This document shows positions 20,693 through 29,921 of a DNA stretch of 37,074 nucleotides, piece by piece; within the stretch, counting starts at the first letter, position 1; the number at the start of each line of letters is the position of its first letter. The DNA is from a candidate division SR1 bacterium (GTDB lineage: Bacteria > Patescibacteriota > Gracilibacteria > Absconditabacterales > Absconditicoccaceae): the NCBI GenBank assembly GCA_026397515.1, contig JAPLUU010000001.1:1-37074 (forward strand), read 5' to 3'. The notes beneath the pieces were generated by a model that ran no database searches, was not told the DNA's origin, and saw only the letters and a list, made by a program, of their open reading frames with translations. The translations under genes were made by a program, and so were the position numbers.

Positions 20693-21247
20693 TTATTTTT
20701 TGTAGATTCTATATTCTACGGATTCAAAACTTGATGATTTATCAAATTTTCGTTCAGTGAATATCTTTGCATTTCATTGTTCATCGAGCTGTAATTCTCC
20801 ACCTAAAGATTTAGCGATTTTATTAGTAGCGACATTTTCTACATGCGCCCTATAAATAATATACTCAAATTTTTTGTGTGCTTCTAATCGTTTGATTAAA
20901 CCAGCAATCATTTCTTTTCCATATCCCTTTCCTCGTGCTGACTCTTTGAGTCGTAATCCAATTTCTGGTGTAGAAGTATTGAGGTCCATCAATCAGCAAG
21001 TTCAGATAAAATCTCCTGCATCATCCGTCACGATAAAATTTATATTTTCTCATTTTTTGTAGGTCTCTTTACTCTTTTTAATCCATTCCTCTTCTTGTTC
21101 AATATTTTTTGGTGTAGGAACTCTAAGATATTTGGTTACTTCATCAGTCAATTCCTTGAAAATTTCTTGGATATATTTTCTACTCAATAATTCTCGTTGT
21201 AATTTCTCAGTAGTCAAATGTATGTTTTCTTGTGTTCTATTTTTCAT
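20693..21247 (-). CDS. GNAT family N-acetyltransferase (RimJ-like)
   Basis: 184 residues starting at ATG 21247; an in-frame TTG twelve codons upstream is less likely. It shows the RimJ/RimL layout: TKYLRVPTPKNIEQEEEWI, then NINFIVTDDAGDFIGTCGLMDLN, then GLRLKESARGKGYGKEMI with the acetyl-CoA loop RGKGYG, and NVATNKIAKSLGGEL at the end. At least two glycines are UGA. It is the first gene of the seven-gene minus-strand run (21 bases before the YbaK-like gene). Confidence 0.87.
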
Positions 21248-21491
21248 GGTACTATAATTACTGATAAAATGATTGGCGTCCAAACGAAGGGACGCGTCAT
21301 TTTATCGTCCTTTCGTTTATTCGCTTTCGGTCATATATTCTCCTTCAAAAATTTTTTCTATTTTCATCTTTTTCTTCAAAAAATAATATTTATTTATTGA
21401 TTGAATTATATGTAGTTGCCAAAATGAATAAACATTCAATTGGCAAACTATGATTGAAGAATATATAGATTCCCGATCCAATACTTCCTCA

Positions 21492-23309
21492 TTATTTATC
21501 GGAATTATTTGGTTGGGAATCTATAAAGCCTCAAGACTGAATGTCTCGAAGTTTTTTATATGTTCCGTTTTCTTTAGCCAAAAGTTCTTTATGGCTTCAT
21601 TTTTCTATGATCTGTCATTTGTCCATGACAACTATTTTATCCATTTTCATGATGGTCGAAAGTCTATGGGCAATGACGATAGTTGTTTTATTTTTCATAA
21701 CTTCATCCATCGCTTCTTGGATAAGTTGTTCTGACTGTGAATCTAATGAAGAGGTTGCTTCATCGAGTACGAGGATTCTTTTATTTTCAAGGATCGCTCT
21801 TGCGATAGCTACTCTCTGTCTTTCTCATCCAGATAGTTTTATTCATCTTTCTCCTACAAGGGTTTCATATCCATGTTTCATTTTGGTGATGAACTCGTGA
21901 CATCTTGCCATCTTTGCAGCAGCGATGATTTCTTCTTCCGTCGCATCAGGGTCACCGTAGGCGATATTTTCTTTGATAGTTCTATGGAATAATACTGTAT
22001 CTTGAGGTACCATAGAAAGATTTCCTCTCAATGAATCTTGTGTCACTTGTCAGATATCTTGTCCATCGACGAAGATATTTCCTCATTGAATATCGAAGAA
22101 TCTGAAGAGTAATTTTACGAGTGTTGTCTTTCCTGATCATGATTGACCAACGATTGCAACTTTTTCTCCTGGTTTGATGTCAAGGTTGAGACCATTGAAG
22201 ATTGGTTTACCATCAACATAGCCAAATTGGACATTGGTAAATTCTACTCTCCCTGCATCGACATGTAATTGTGCAATAGTATGGTCGACTATCTCATGTG
22301 GAGCATCAAGGATTTCTAGCATCTCTGCTGATTCACCGATAGCTTTATTCATCTGTTTGAATATTTGTCTGACATTGAAAAGTTGTTCAAATACTTTGAA
22401 GATATATACTTGGATCAAAATAATCACTCATGCAGATATTGTTCCATTACCTCGCGCTTTGATAGCTAGATAGATAGCGCCTATTTCAAAGACGAAAATA
22501 AGGACTGTGCTTCCAAAAAACATCCATTCTGCTCTCATCCATTTTACGCTTAAGAGATGTTCTCGTTCTTTTATGACCTTATCAAATCTACTAATTTCTC
22601 TCGGTACGGAAGCAAAAGTAAGTATATTAAAATTATTAGTAATCGTATCAGCAAGTTCTCCTGTGGTCTTAGAATCTTGGATATTTGATCTGATCTCGTA
22701 CGATGTATTTCGTCTGAAAAATAAATATTGGAATACTCCGAATATGAGTATAAATAGCATAAATACGAGTCCTATTGTTATATCTTTTTGCCCAACCACG
22801 ATAACAATAAATGGAAGGAATATAATCAACCTGACGATATTGAAGACAAAATTGTCTACAACGTTTTCATATGATCATGCTAACTTATTTATTTTCTTTA
22901 CGAGTGCACCAGAAAAGTTGTTGGTGAAAAATTTGTAAGAATGTCTGTTGATATATGCAAAACATTGCTGGAATATTCTTCTCATTACTTTAGGTTCTAA
23001 ACTCACCATACCAAATCATACCATTCTCCATCATCCGATAGAAACAATTTCTATAATCGCCATGATCCACAATATTCAGAGTAAGACTGGTACTAATTCT
23101 GTTCTACTCGCGGTGCTTGTCTGGACGATATCAATGATTTTTGTATAATAGATCGGTAAAATTAAGCTCGCTAATGAAGCGATAATCATTCATAAGATCG
23201 CACTAATAAATGGCCATTTTCTGCCCATTGTCTGTTTCCAAAAATACGAAATCACTCTTCGTGTACCTACTGTCTGTGGTTTCTTTTTCTGCTGGTGTTC
23301 GTTTCACAT
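21492..23309 (-). CDS. ABC exporter half-transporter (permease fused to ATPase)
   Basis: 605 residues. The N-terminal half (about 30-330) contains six membrane segments of the exporter type. The C-terminal ATPase has [18 protein letters not shown] (Walker A, one Gly UGA), a Q-loop in [17 protein letters not shown] (signature), [13 protein letters not shown] (Walker B) and IAHRLST (H-loop). It would act as a homo- or heterodimer; no partner gene is adjacent. It ends at TAA 21492, 244 bases before the acetyltransferase gene; nothing else is visible in that gap. The substrate may be lipid, peptide or drug. Confidence 0.93.
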
Positions 23310-23355
23310 GGTAATGTGTAAATATATAAAATGATTTTTATTAATAAATAATAAA

Positions 23356-23387
23356 AAGCTACGGATTGTTTTCATTTTCCGTAGCTT
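23356..23387 (-). terminator. Terminator downstream of gpmI
   Basis: A perfect 10-base stem (AAGCTACGGA/TCCGTAGCTT) with a 12-base loop; on the minus strand it is followed by TTTTTATTATT. It lies in the 290-base gap between gpmI and the ABC exporter. Confidence 0.75.
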
Positions 23388-23599
23388 GATATCTCATCTA
23401 TATTTACTGTGTCATCGTAAAATATGTCTCCGATAGGTATCAAGCCGCGGCGTCTGGTCCAAAAATAGTCATCACGTATAAACAAAGAGTACTCATCGTT
23501 TTCGGAGAAAAATTAAAGCTTACACTCTTCTATACGAACAAGTAGACATTTTGTGACAAATAAACTTATCTTAAAAAATAGAAAATAGAAATTTTAAAA
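23388..23599. other. Gap behind gpmI with no convincing gene
   Basis: One minus-strand frame (about 23380-23525) reads FFSENDEYSLFIRDDYFWTR and continues with protein-like composition, but it has no start codon, and a TAA lies directly before it. A 30-codon ATG frame overlaps it. It may be the remnant of a gene or chance. Confidence 0.3.
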
Positions 23600-25126
23600 T
23601 TATATTAGTGGTTTACCGGTCATCTCTTTGGGTATGCTAATGCCCATAAGTTTCAATACGGTCGGAGCGATATCATACAATCATCATTGAGCTTTGGTAG
23701 GTATAACCTGGCCATTTTTGATATATCGGAAAGGAACGAAATTGAGTGAGTGCGCAGTATTTGGATGTTCTGTCGTTCACATCTCTTCACAGTTTCCGTG
23801 ATCCGCAGTGATGAGTAAATCATACTCGTTCTTCTTACAAAAGTCTATAATACTTTGAACTATAGTTCCGAGTTTTTTCATGGCTTTGATTGTTGCAGGA
23901 ATAATTCCTGTATGTCCAACGATATCACCATTTGCAAAATTGATAACAGAAAAATCAAAATCTTTGGCATTATTTATAAATGCACTATAAATTTCATCTG
24001 CAGACATTTCAGGGTCAAGATCAAAGGTTGCGACTTTGTGTGAAGGAACGAGAATATCTTTTTCTCTATCATAGACGATCTGTTGATCTCCGTTGAAAAA
24101 TTTGGTTACATGTGCATATTTTTCTGTCTCTGCGATATGGAGCTGTCTGAGTTCGTGTTCTGCAAGCACCTCACCTAGTGTATTTTTGATATCCATAGGT
24201 TTGATAAAAAGATGTCCATCGTATTCATTATAATATTTTGTCATCGTAACGAGATAAATATCTGTAAGTTTTTTGGTCATAAAATGTTTGTCTCGCATCG
24301 AATATTGTTCAGCAGTTTTTCTATTCATAGAGACCATGATAGCTTGAGTCAACTCTCTTCCTCTATCTGATCTGAAATTGAGATGAAATATTGCATCTCC
24401 GTTTTCTATCTGATCACCTCGAGTAAAACTCACGGGTTTGATAAATTCGTCGGTGATTCATTGTTCGTATTGTTTTGCAATATATTCGCTTGGTGTATCG
24501 CTCGTCTGCAATTGACCAAACACAATTTCATCATATGATTTCTGGATTCTTTCTCGGTTATTATCTCTATCCATACCGAAATATCTTCACGCTAAGCTTG
24601 AAATCTTCACGTTAGGAAATTTTTTGAGGAAGACGATAAAGTCATTCATCAATACCAATCATGATTGAGGATCCAAGTCTCTTCCATCAGTAAATAAGTG
24701 TAAAGAGACGGTGATATCTTTGGGGATAAGTGGTAATATATTTTTGAGATGCGTATCTATCGCATGTACACCTCCTGGTCCAAAGAGTTGAATGATATGT
24801 AATATAGAATCATTCTTTCTGCAATGCGCTATAGCAGCTTTCAATTCGGGTAATTTTGCAAAACTTCCGTTGGTAAACATAGTATCGATCTCTACAAGAA
24901 ATTGTTGTATAACCCTTCCTGTACCTATCGTCATGTGTCCCACTTCAGAACTTCCTATTTGTCCTGCAGGAAGTCCCACAGATTTTCCTGAGGCATCGAG
25001 TTTGGTTGTCAGTTTTTTGAATAAGGAATCAAAGGTCGGAGATTTTGCCAACGTGATAGCATTTTCTTTTGCGGTTTTCTGATTTATTCAAAATCCGTCG
25101 AGGATAATCAGGGCGAGTTTTTTCAT
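23600..25126 (-). CDS. gpmI: 2,3-bisphosphoglycerate-independent phosphoglycerate mutase
   Basis: The 508-residue Mn-dependent glycolytic enzyme interconverts 3- and 2-phosphoglycerate. It matches the usual length of about 510. MKKLALIILDGFGIN holds the first metal-binding Asp, SSEVGHMTIGTGRV the catalytic Ser60, and DGRDLDPQSG, GRYFGMDRD and NFRSDRGREL the substrate-binding region. INFANGDIVGHTG and ITADHGNCEEM are the second metal-binding motifs. UGA encodes Gly13 of DGFG, and others join three otherwise separate fragments. It is divergent from the gene at 25300. Confidence 0.95.
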
Positions 25127-25244
25127 GGCAAAAAGGAACCAGATAAATAGTCAATAAGAAAGTATAGTCTTTATCTATGTTTTTTCAATATCAAATATTT
25201 TTTATCCCGTCATTATTTTTGTTCTTTTTTTCTTTTAAAAGATA

Positions 25245-25272
25245 TTGCTTTTTACTCTAAAATATGTATAGT
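25245..25272 (+). promoter_or_regulatory. Possible sigma-70-like promoter for the gene at 25300
   Basis: TTGCTT, then 16 bases, then TATAGT, ending 27 bases before the ATG. A 12-base palindrome TCTTTTAAAAGA precedes it. Confidence 0.45.
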
Positions 25273-25299
25273 ATGTCTAAATAAAAACAAAAACAAGAC

Positions 25300-26097
25300 A
25301 TGAACTTTAAAAAAAATGTAACCGGGCTCCAGATGTTATTTGGGCTTGGCATAGGGAAGGAATACTTACAATCAGGAAAAATTAGCTTTAGTGAAAACAT
25401 AGGGATCCAGGATATCATACAGGAGAACCAACAAATCGGAGGTAATCTTTATGTCCTCATCGCTAGGATTATCGAAAAAGCTATTGCATCCAAAGAAGGT
25501 AAAATGGCTATTGCCATAACCGCAGAAGATCTTTTCACTTTACAATCTTTGGCTAGTGTCCCCCCTGAACGTATGATATCGTTTGATGTTGTTCCTAATG
25601 GAAATATTGTCGCCGACATTGCATTTCGCAATAAAGAAATCACATGCGATATTGCCATTACCTCGAGCAACGAAGAACTATTTCCCAGTATGGATGCCTC
25701 ATTTGGCTTCAAACTTGGAAGTACGAGCTGGATTGATATGATCAAATATCAGATCTACAAACCCAAGCTCAAAAAAATCATCACCAAATACCGTATCAAA
25801 CAGGTGATGGACAAATGGCTTCCTCAGGAAGATCTCTCAAATTTTAATGCACTCCTTCCTACGGAGCAAGATGCTATACGCCAAAGAATCGAAAATGCGT
25901 ATATACTTGCTTACAAAGAAACGGAAGCTAAAATGAACGAACTTGATATCGACGAAGTCGTAAACAAATTCAAGTCAACCCTGGAAGATGTATTGAAATC
26001 TGCAAACACGGAAGAACAGTTTATCATCACCCTTGTTATATCTATTGACAATGGTGTTCTCCAGCTTACTGCTGAGTACAAAAAAATAGAAGAATAA
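25300..26097 (+). CDS. Uncharacterised soluble protein (265 aa)
   Basis: ATG at 25300 to TAA at 26095. There is no signal peptide or membrane segment; the C-terminal third is rich in charged helix-forming residues. Its roughly thirteen glycines use GGG, GGC, GGA and GGT with no UGA, and GGG/GGC are more frequent here than in neighbours such as topA. It is the first gene of the UGA-free block, transcribed away from gpmI, and ends in a strong terminator. No family recognised. Confidence 0.8.
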   Translation: MNFKKNVTGLQMLFGLGIGKEYLQSGKISFSENIGIQDIIQENQQIGGNLYVLIARIIEKAIASKEGKMAIAITAEDLFTLQSLASVPPERMISFDVVPNGNIVADIAFRNKEITCDIAITSSNEELFPSMDASFGFKLGSTSWIDMIKYQIYKPKLKKIITKYRIKQVMDKWLPQEDLSNFNALLPTEQDAIRQRIENAYILAYKETEAKMNELDIDEVVNKFKSTLEDVLKSANTEEQFIITLVISIDNGVLQLTAEYKKIEE

Positions 26098-26120
26098 CGC
26101 ACCACTCTTCTACAATATAA

Positions 26121-26149
26121 TGTTCCTGATATTTCAGGAACATTTTTTT
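26121..26149 (+). terminator. Rho-independent terminator of the gene at 25300
   Basis: A perfect 9-base stem TGTTCCTGA/TCAGGAACA with a TATT loop and seven T directly after it. Confidence 0.9.
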
Positions 26150-26152
26150 ATT

Positions 26153-26177
26153 TAAAAAAAATCCGGGAAATATCCCG
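26153..26177 (-). terminator. Rho-independent terminator of the gene at 26187
   Basis: On the minus strand the stem CGGGA-TATT-TCCCG is followed by an A-T pair and seven T. It starts ten bases after the UGA that ends the upstream gene, the usual position of a terminator after a stop codon. Confidence 0.85.
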
Positions 26178-26186
26178 AATTTCTAT

Positions 26187-27083
26187 TCAATTATTCTTTT
26201 TCTTGTGTAATGATTCTTCCATGATTTTTTGTACATGTTCATGTAAGAATTTTATTCCCAATGGTGTTTTCTTTTCTATCCTGGAAAGCATATCCTTAGG
26301 AGAATAATTTCTCTTGCCAAACATGATTATTTTCTCACCAAAAAGTACTTTATCTTTTTCGTAGAAGCGAGAAATATCTGTCTTAATGTCGTTTAGAAAT
26401 AATTCTATTTCATGCTGACTTTCTAATGACAATGCTCCCAATGATCTTGTTTGACTGATAGGAATATGTTTCCAAGAACGAGATACTGCACAGGTTAAAA
26501 CTGGATTCTTCGTGCGATGCAGTATAAAGTATTTAGGAAACACCTCAGGTGAGTCTACATTCCATCCTAACTTTTTCCAATATTTTTTTCTGTATTGAGT
26601 TGGAGTATGACTCCACATATAGGTCCATACAAAAACAAAAGGAAAAGCAAAGGTAGAAAGTTTTTTGGCAGTAACATATCTCATTATAACCATCCAAACA
26701 GTAATCTTTTTTTCGGATTTTTTTACTCGTATATGCTTCGTTGTATTTGCCAAGACAACGTAATAGAGATATACGATTACTCCTGGAATACTGCAGAAAA
26801 ATAACGAGATAATGTTTTTTTCTAAGCCCAAATCATAATAATGTACGATAAGATATCCTACCACTACCGATAGGGCCAGAAAAATAATAAATGTCAGATG
26901 GAAAATCTTTTTGCCGAAAAATGGTAGAATTAATATGCCTCCAGCAAAGACATTGAATGTGAATATCCATCCAAGAATATATCCAAATTCTTTGGGTTCT
27001 GTAAGAGATACATACTCATAACCTTGCCCAAAAACTGAGAATACACTCATCATTATAGCTATTAACACTAGTGTTTTTTTCAT
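26187..27083 (-). CDS. Multi-pass membrane protein ending at UGA (298 aa)
   Basis: The N-terminus MKKTLVLIAIMMSVFSVFGQ looks like a signal peptide or first helix; about four more membrane segments lie within residues 30-170. The C-terminal about 130 residues are soluble and basic. About seventeen glycines, none UGA. The frame first meets UGA at 26187-26189, ten bases before a terminator. If UGA is read as Gly, the protein gains thirteen residues and ends at TAA 26148-26150, after passing through its own terminator. The UGA therefore looks like an original stop codon. The signal-like end VFGQ is reminiscent of Bacteroidetes exports, but that is only an impression. Function unknown. Confidence 0.8.
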   Translation of the reverse strand: MKKTLVLIAIMMSVFSVFGQGYEYVSLTEPKEFGYILGWIFTFNVFAGGILILPFFGKKIFHLTFIIFLALSVVVGYLIVHYYDLGLEKNIISLFFCSIPGVIVYLYYVVLANTTKHIRVKKSEKKITVWMVIMRYVTAKKLSTFAFPFVFVWTYMWSHTPTQYRKKYWKKLGWNVDSPEVFPKYFILHRTKNPVLTCAVSRSWKHIPISQTRSLGALSLESQHEIELFLNDIKTDISRFYEKDKVLFGEKIIMFGKRNYSPKDMLSRIEKKTPLGIKFLHEHVQKIMEESLHKKKNN

Positions 27084-27119
27084 ATATGTGTGTTTTATTT
27101 TTTATTTTTTTATAAATAA

Positions 27120-27147
27120 TTTATATATATTTTATATATAAAGTCAA
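27120..27147 (-). promoter_or_regulatory. Promoter of the gene at 26187-27083
   Basis: TTGACT, 16 bases, TATAAA on the minus strand, ending 36 bases before the ATG. The same arrangement precedes the NfeD-like gene. Confidence 0.65.
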
Positions 27148-27153
27148 TAGAAA

Positions 27154-27183
27154 TAAAAAAAGCCCTGACACATACGTCAGGGA
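27154..27183 (-). terminator. Rho-independent terminator of the 866-residue protein gene
   Basis: The stem TCCCTGAC/GTCAGGGC with loop GTATGT is followed on the minus strand by seven T. The plus-strand loop ACATAC is the same as in the terminator at 35865-35894. Confidence 0.88.
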
Positions 27184-27207
27184 CTTTACTCATGTATTGA
27201 GAATGAT

Positions 27208-29808
27208 TTAAGCAAGCTGAGCAACAAGGTTTTTCACCTTCTGTTCAAATTCTGCATTGTTACCCATTCTGTCTGAAAATTCATTTTCGATATCGTCGAA
27301 ATCAAACGAACAGTCATCAATTTCTATCAAAGATAATTTGATTTTGATCAACTTTTCATCGGATAAATCTTCTACCGAACCTTCTTTTTCATTATTGGTT
27401 AAATTCTTTACTGAGATGCCTTTGGCCATTTTCTTTATCTTGTCGATAAATTTCTGGTCATCGATCCGGCTATTGAATTCATCCTTGATAGTGTCGTTAC
27501 CATCGTCCAAAAGATACTGGCCGATGATATAGTTGTCCGGCATATCAGTGATGATTGACTCAACATCGTCTCTTTCCAATAATGCAGTCATTTCTTTGCT
27601 TTTTCCTCTTTCCACGATACTTGCTACTTCTGATTCTGTGATATTTTCCCAGCGAGCAATAGCTTCACTCATATCATCGGATTCACACATTTTTGCAAAT
27701 GCTAAGGTCCTCAATGTATCGTTATCACTCATTTCATCTTCAATGAATTTGATCATATCATAATCAGCATCATTGGAAAACGATTCGGAATCGTTAGGAT
27801 TAACTCTGAAACCAAGCAATTCTTTGGCTGACAAATCAGCAATGATTTTTTTGAAAGCATTTTCGTCATCGAACTGATAACTTTCTTTAACCCCATCAGA
27901 GGCATCAGGATAAATCAGTTCTAAACGAATTTTAATAGCTACTTCTTCCGGGAGATTTGTAATAACATCTTCTGAATCTTCTCTTCCCAGCAATGCATTG
28001 ATTTCTGCATCAATTCCTCTGTCCATAATTTTTGCTACCTCTGATTCTGCGACATTTTCCCAGCGAGCGATAGCTTCACTCATGTTATCAGATTGACACA
28101 TCTTTGCGAATGCTAAATCCCTCAATGTATCATTGTCACCCATATCATCTTCGATGAATTTGATCATATCATAATCAGCATCATTGGAAAACGATTCGGA
28201 ATCGTTAGGATTAACTCTGAAACCAAGCAATTCTTTGGCTGACAAATCAGCAATGATTTTTTTGAAAGCATTTTCGTCATCGAACTGATAATTATCTTTT
28301 ACCGTTTCACAGGCATCAGGATAGATCAATTCTAAACGGATCTTGATAGCTACTTCTTCCGGGAGATTTGTAATAATATCTTCCGAATCTTCTCTGCCAA
28401 ATAATGCATTGATTTGTAATTCATCCTTATTGTCCATAATGATTTTCACTTCATCTTCTGAAACATCTTCCCAGCGGGCGATAGCATCACAAAAATGTTT
28501 GGATGTACGCATCTTATCAAATGCTGTCTTACGAAGTGGCTCATCATTTACAGAATGATCTTCAAACAGTTTAATGATATCATGATTACCATCTCCACGG
28601 TCATCGTATCCGAGCAATTCTTCGGCTGATAATTCAGCTATGATCTGCTGGTACGTTGTCACAGGTATGTTTTCAAAATCATAATTTTCATTAACCTGAT
28701 CTTCATAATCACATTCCACAAGCTGCAGAGCAACTTTGACTGCATAAAGAGGAGGGAAAATAGCTACAACATCACTAGCTTCCAATTTTTCGAACAACGC
28801 AGAAATCTCTTCTTTGTAATTACGTTCAAATATCTGTCGAATTTCATCTTCACTAAGATCATCTACACCAGTAATCATACTGATCACGTTGGCGCTGCCA
28901 GCAAGTATTTTGGTAAATGCTTTTTGACGCAGAGCTGTTTCGTTAGGATGATGTTCTTCCAAATAATGTATGATATTGGTATCTGTCGAATCGTAATAGG
29001 AAATCTTCACTTCGTTTTCTGGTGTAGATTTTTTAAAGTCCACGAATGAACTTTCAAAATTTTCTCCTGAGTCGAGTGGTTTCATACGATAACCAAGCAA
29101 TTCATAAGCAGGTACCCGATCAATAGTCGTTGAGACTGTTTCCTTACGGATGTTGCCAAAACCGAAAATCATCAGTGGATTTTTGTTAATCAAGCGCTCA
29201 AGGAGCGAAGATGACATAGTCCATGAGGTGCTATTGGTGTAAGTTTCCATAAAAAATTCCTGTAAACTCTCACTACCATCATCAAGGATTTTGAACATTT
29301 CATTGTCTGCGAGTCTTTGTTCAGTAATCTTTTGATGAAGTTCCCAGACCGTAACAGCAAAGAAAGGTGTTGGAAGTTGTTGTGCGATATATTGCACTTC
29401 AGCACTATCCAAACGAATACTAGCATTTCTCCTGACATCCTCAATACCCCACACTTCGTTTTGTATGATTGTTTTGAGTGTATCAGCTTCTGCATCTAAT
29501 TCTTTTCTTCTTTGTTCTTTTCGTTCTGCGTCACGAGGAGATTCTCTTTTTGGTGGCCCAGCGATATTCTGTTGTACAGACTGTTGTACAGGAGTTGGTG
29601 TGTAAGAAAACTGTTGTTGTTCAGGGACTTGATGCTGATGAGGAACAAAAGATTTGAAGAGCCCCAAAAGAGCTGCTACAATTATTAATATTCCTATCAC
29701 AATCATACCTACCCCCAAATACAACGCAGTAGGTTCGTTACTGAAGAAAAATAGTCCTCCAGCGAGCATGCATAATATCCCAATTAATGAGATTGTACCT
29801 TTTTTCAT
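27208..29808 (-). CDS. Large membrane-anchored repeat protein (866 aa)
   Basis: Two membrane segments (about residues 4-22 and 29-52) are followed by a Gln/Pro-rich linker and a charged helical region. From about residue 230 onward come some five related units of about 110-137 residues; units at 473-609 and 610-746 are nearly identical. Each unit contains IADLSAKELLGFR, then DMIKFIEDDM, AFAKM and EAIARWENV, which suggests helical solenoid repeats. The protein is very acidic outside the linker. About 33 glycines, none UGA. It is downstream of flotillin in the same direction but separated from it by a terminator. I recognise no family; a scaffold or binding role near flotillin domains is an inference. 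Confidence 0.82.
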   Translation of the reverse strand: MKKGTISLIGILCMLAGGLFFFSNEPTALYLGVGMIVIGILIIVAALLGLFKSFVPHQHQVPEQQQFSYTPTPVQQSVQQNIAGPPKRESPRDAERKEQRRKELDAEADTLKTIIQNEVWGIEDVRRNASIRLDSAEVQYIAQQLPTPFFAVTVWELHQKITEQRLADNEMFKILDDGSESLQEFFMETYTNSTSWTMSSSLLERLINKNPLMIFGFGNIRKETVSTTIDRVPAYELLGYRMKPLDSGENFESSFVDFKKSTPENEVKISYYDSTDTNIIHYLEEHHPNETALRQKAFTKILAGSANVISMITGVDDLSEDEIRQIFERNYKEEISALFEKLEASDVVAIFPPLYAVKVALQLVECDYEDQVNENYDFENIPVTTYQQIIAELSAEELLGYDDRGDGNHDIIKLFEDHSVNDEPLRKTAFDKMRTSKHFCDAIARWEDVSEDEVKIIMDNKDELQINALFGREDSEDIITNLPEEVAIKIRLELIYPDACETVKDNYQFDDENAFKKIIADLSAKELLGFRVNPNDSESFSNDADYDMIKFIEDDMGDNDTLRDLAFAKMCQSDNMSEAIARWENVAESEVAKIMDRGIDAEINALLGREDSEDVITNLPEEVAIKIRLELIYPDASDGVKESYQFDDENAFKKIIADLSAKELLGFRVNPNDSESFSNDADYDMIKFIEDEMSDNDTLRTLAFAKMCESDDMSEAIARWENITESEVASIVERGKSKEMTALLERDDVESIITDMPDNYIIGQYLLDDGNDTIKDEFNSRIDDQKFIDKIKKMAKGISVKNLTNNEKEGSVEDLSDEKLIKIKLSLIEIDDCSFDFDDIENEFSDRMGNNAEFEQKVKNLVAQLA
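27571..28392 (-). repeat. Two tandem 411-bp repeats inside the 866-residue protein gene
   Basis: Units 28392-27982 and 27981-27571 are offset by 411 bases (137 codons). Within them long stretches are identical at DNA level, for example around 27745-27870 and 28156-28280, showing a recent duplication or homogenisation. Confidence 0.85.
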
Positions 29809-29843
29809 TTTATTTGTTTTTAATTATTACTATTTTTTGGTGT

Positions 29844-29879
29844 AAAAAAAGGGCCCTCGATCAATATGAAAGAGGGCCC
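29844..29879 (-). terminator. Rho-independent terminator of the flotillin gene
   Basis: A perfect 8-base stem GGGCCCTC/GAGGGCCC with seven T after it on the minus strand. Confidence 0.9.
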
Positions 29880-29921
29880 AAATTGGGATGTTCGATTGAG
29901 TGTTCCTCTTCGAACTACCGA

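Noticed and set aside
2211-23309. UGA as tryptophan (Mycoplasma-type code) or selenocysteine
   Set aside because: UGA replaces Gly in KSGTS, Walker A and GIY-YIG motifs, while TGG is used for Trp in the same genes; UGA is far too frequent for selenocysteine.
23380-23525. Minus-strand frame with protein-like composition behind gpmI
   Set aside because: It has no start codon and a TAA directly before it, and reads into the terminator; at most a gene remnant.
3334-25126. Apparent stop codons splitting topA, pbpC, yfhM, gpmI and ABC genes into pseudogene-like pieces
   Set aside because: All pieces lie in one frame, each break is UGA, and the positions fit conserved glycines. The genes are intact under UGA = Gly.
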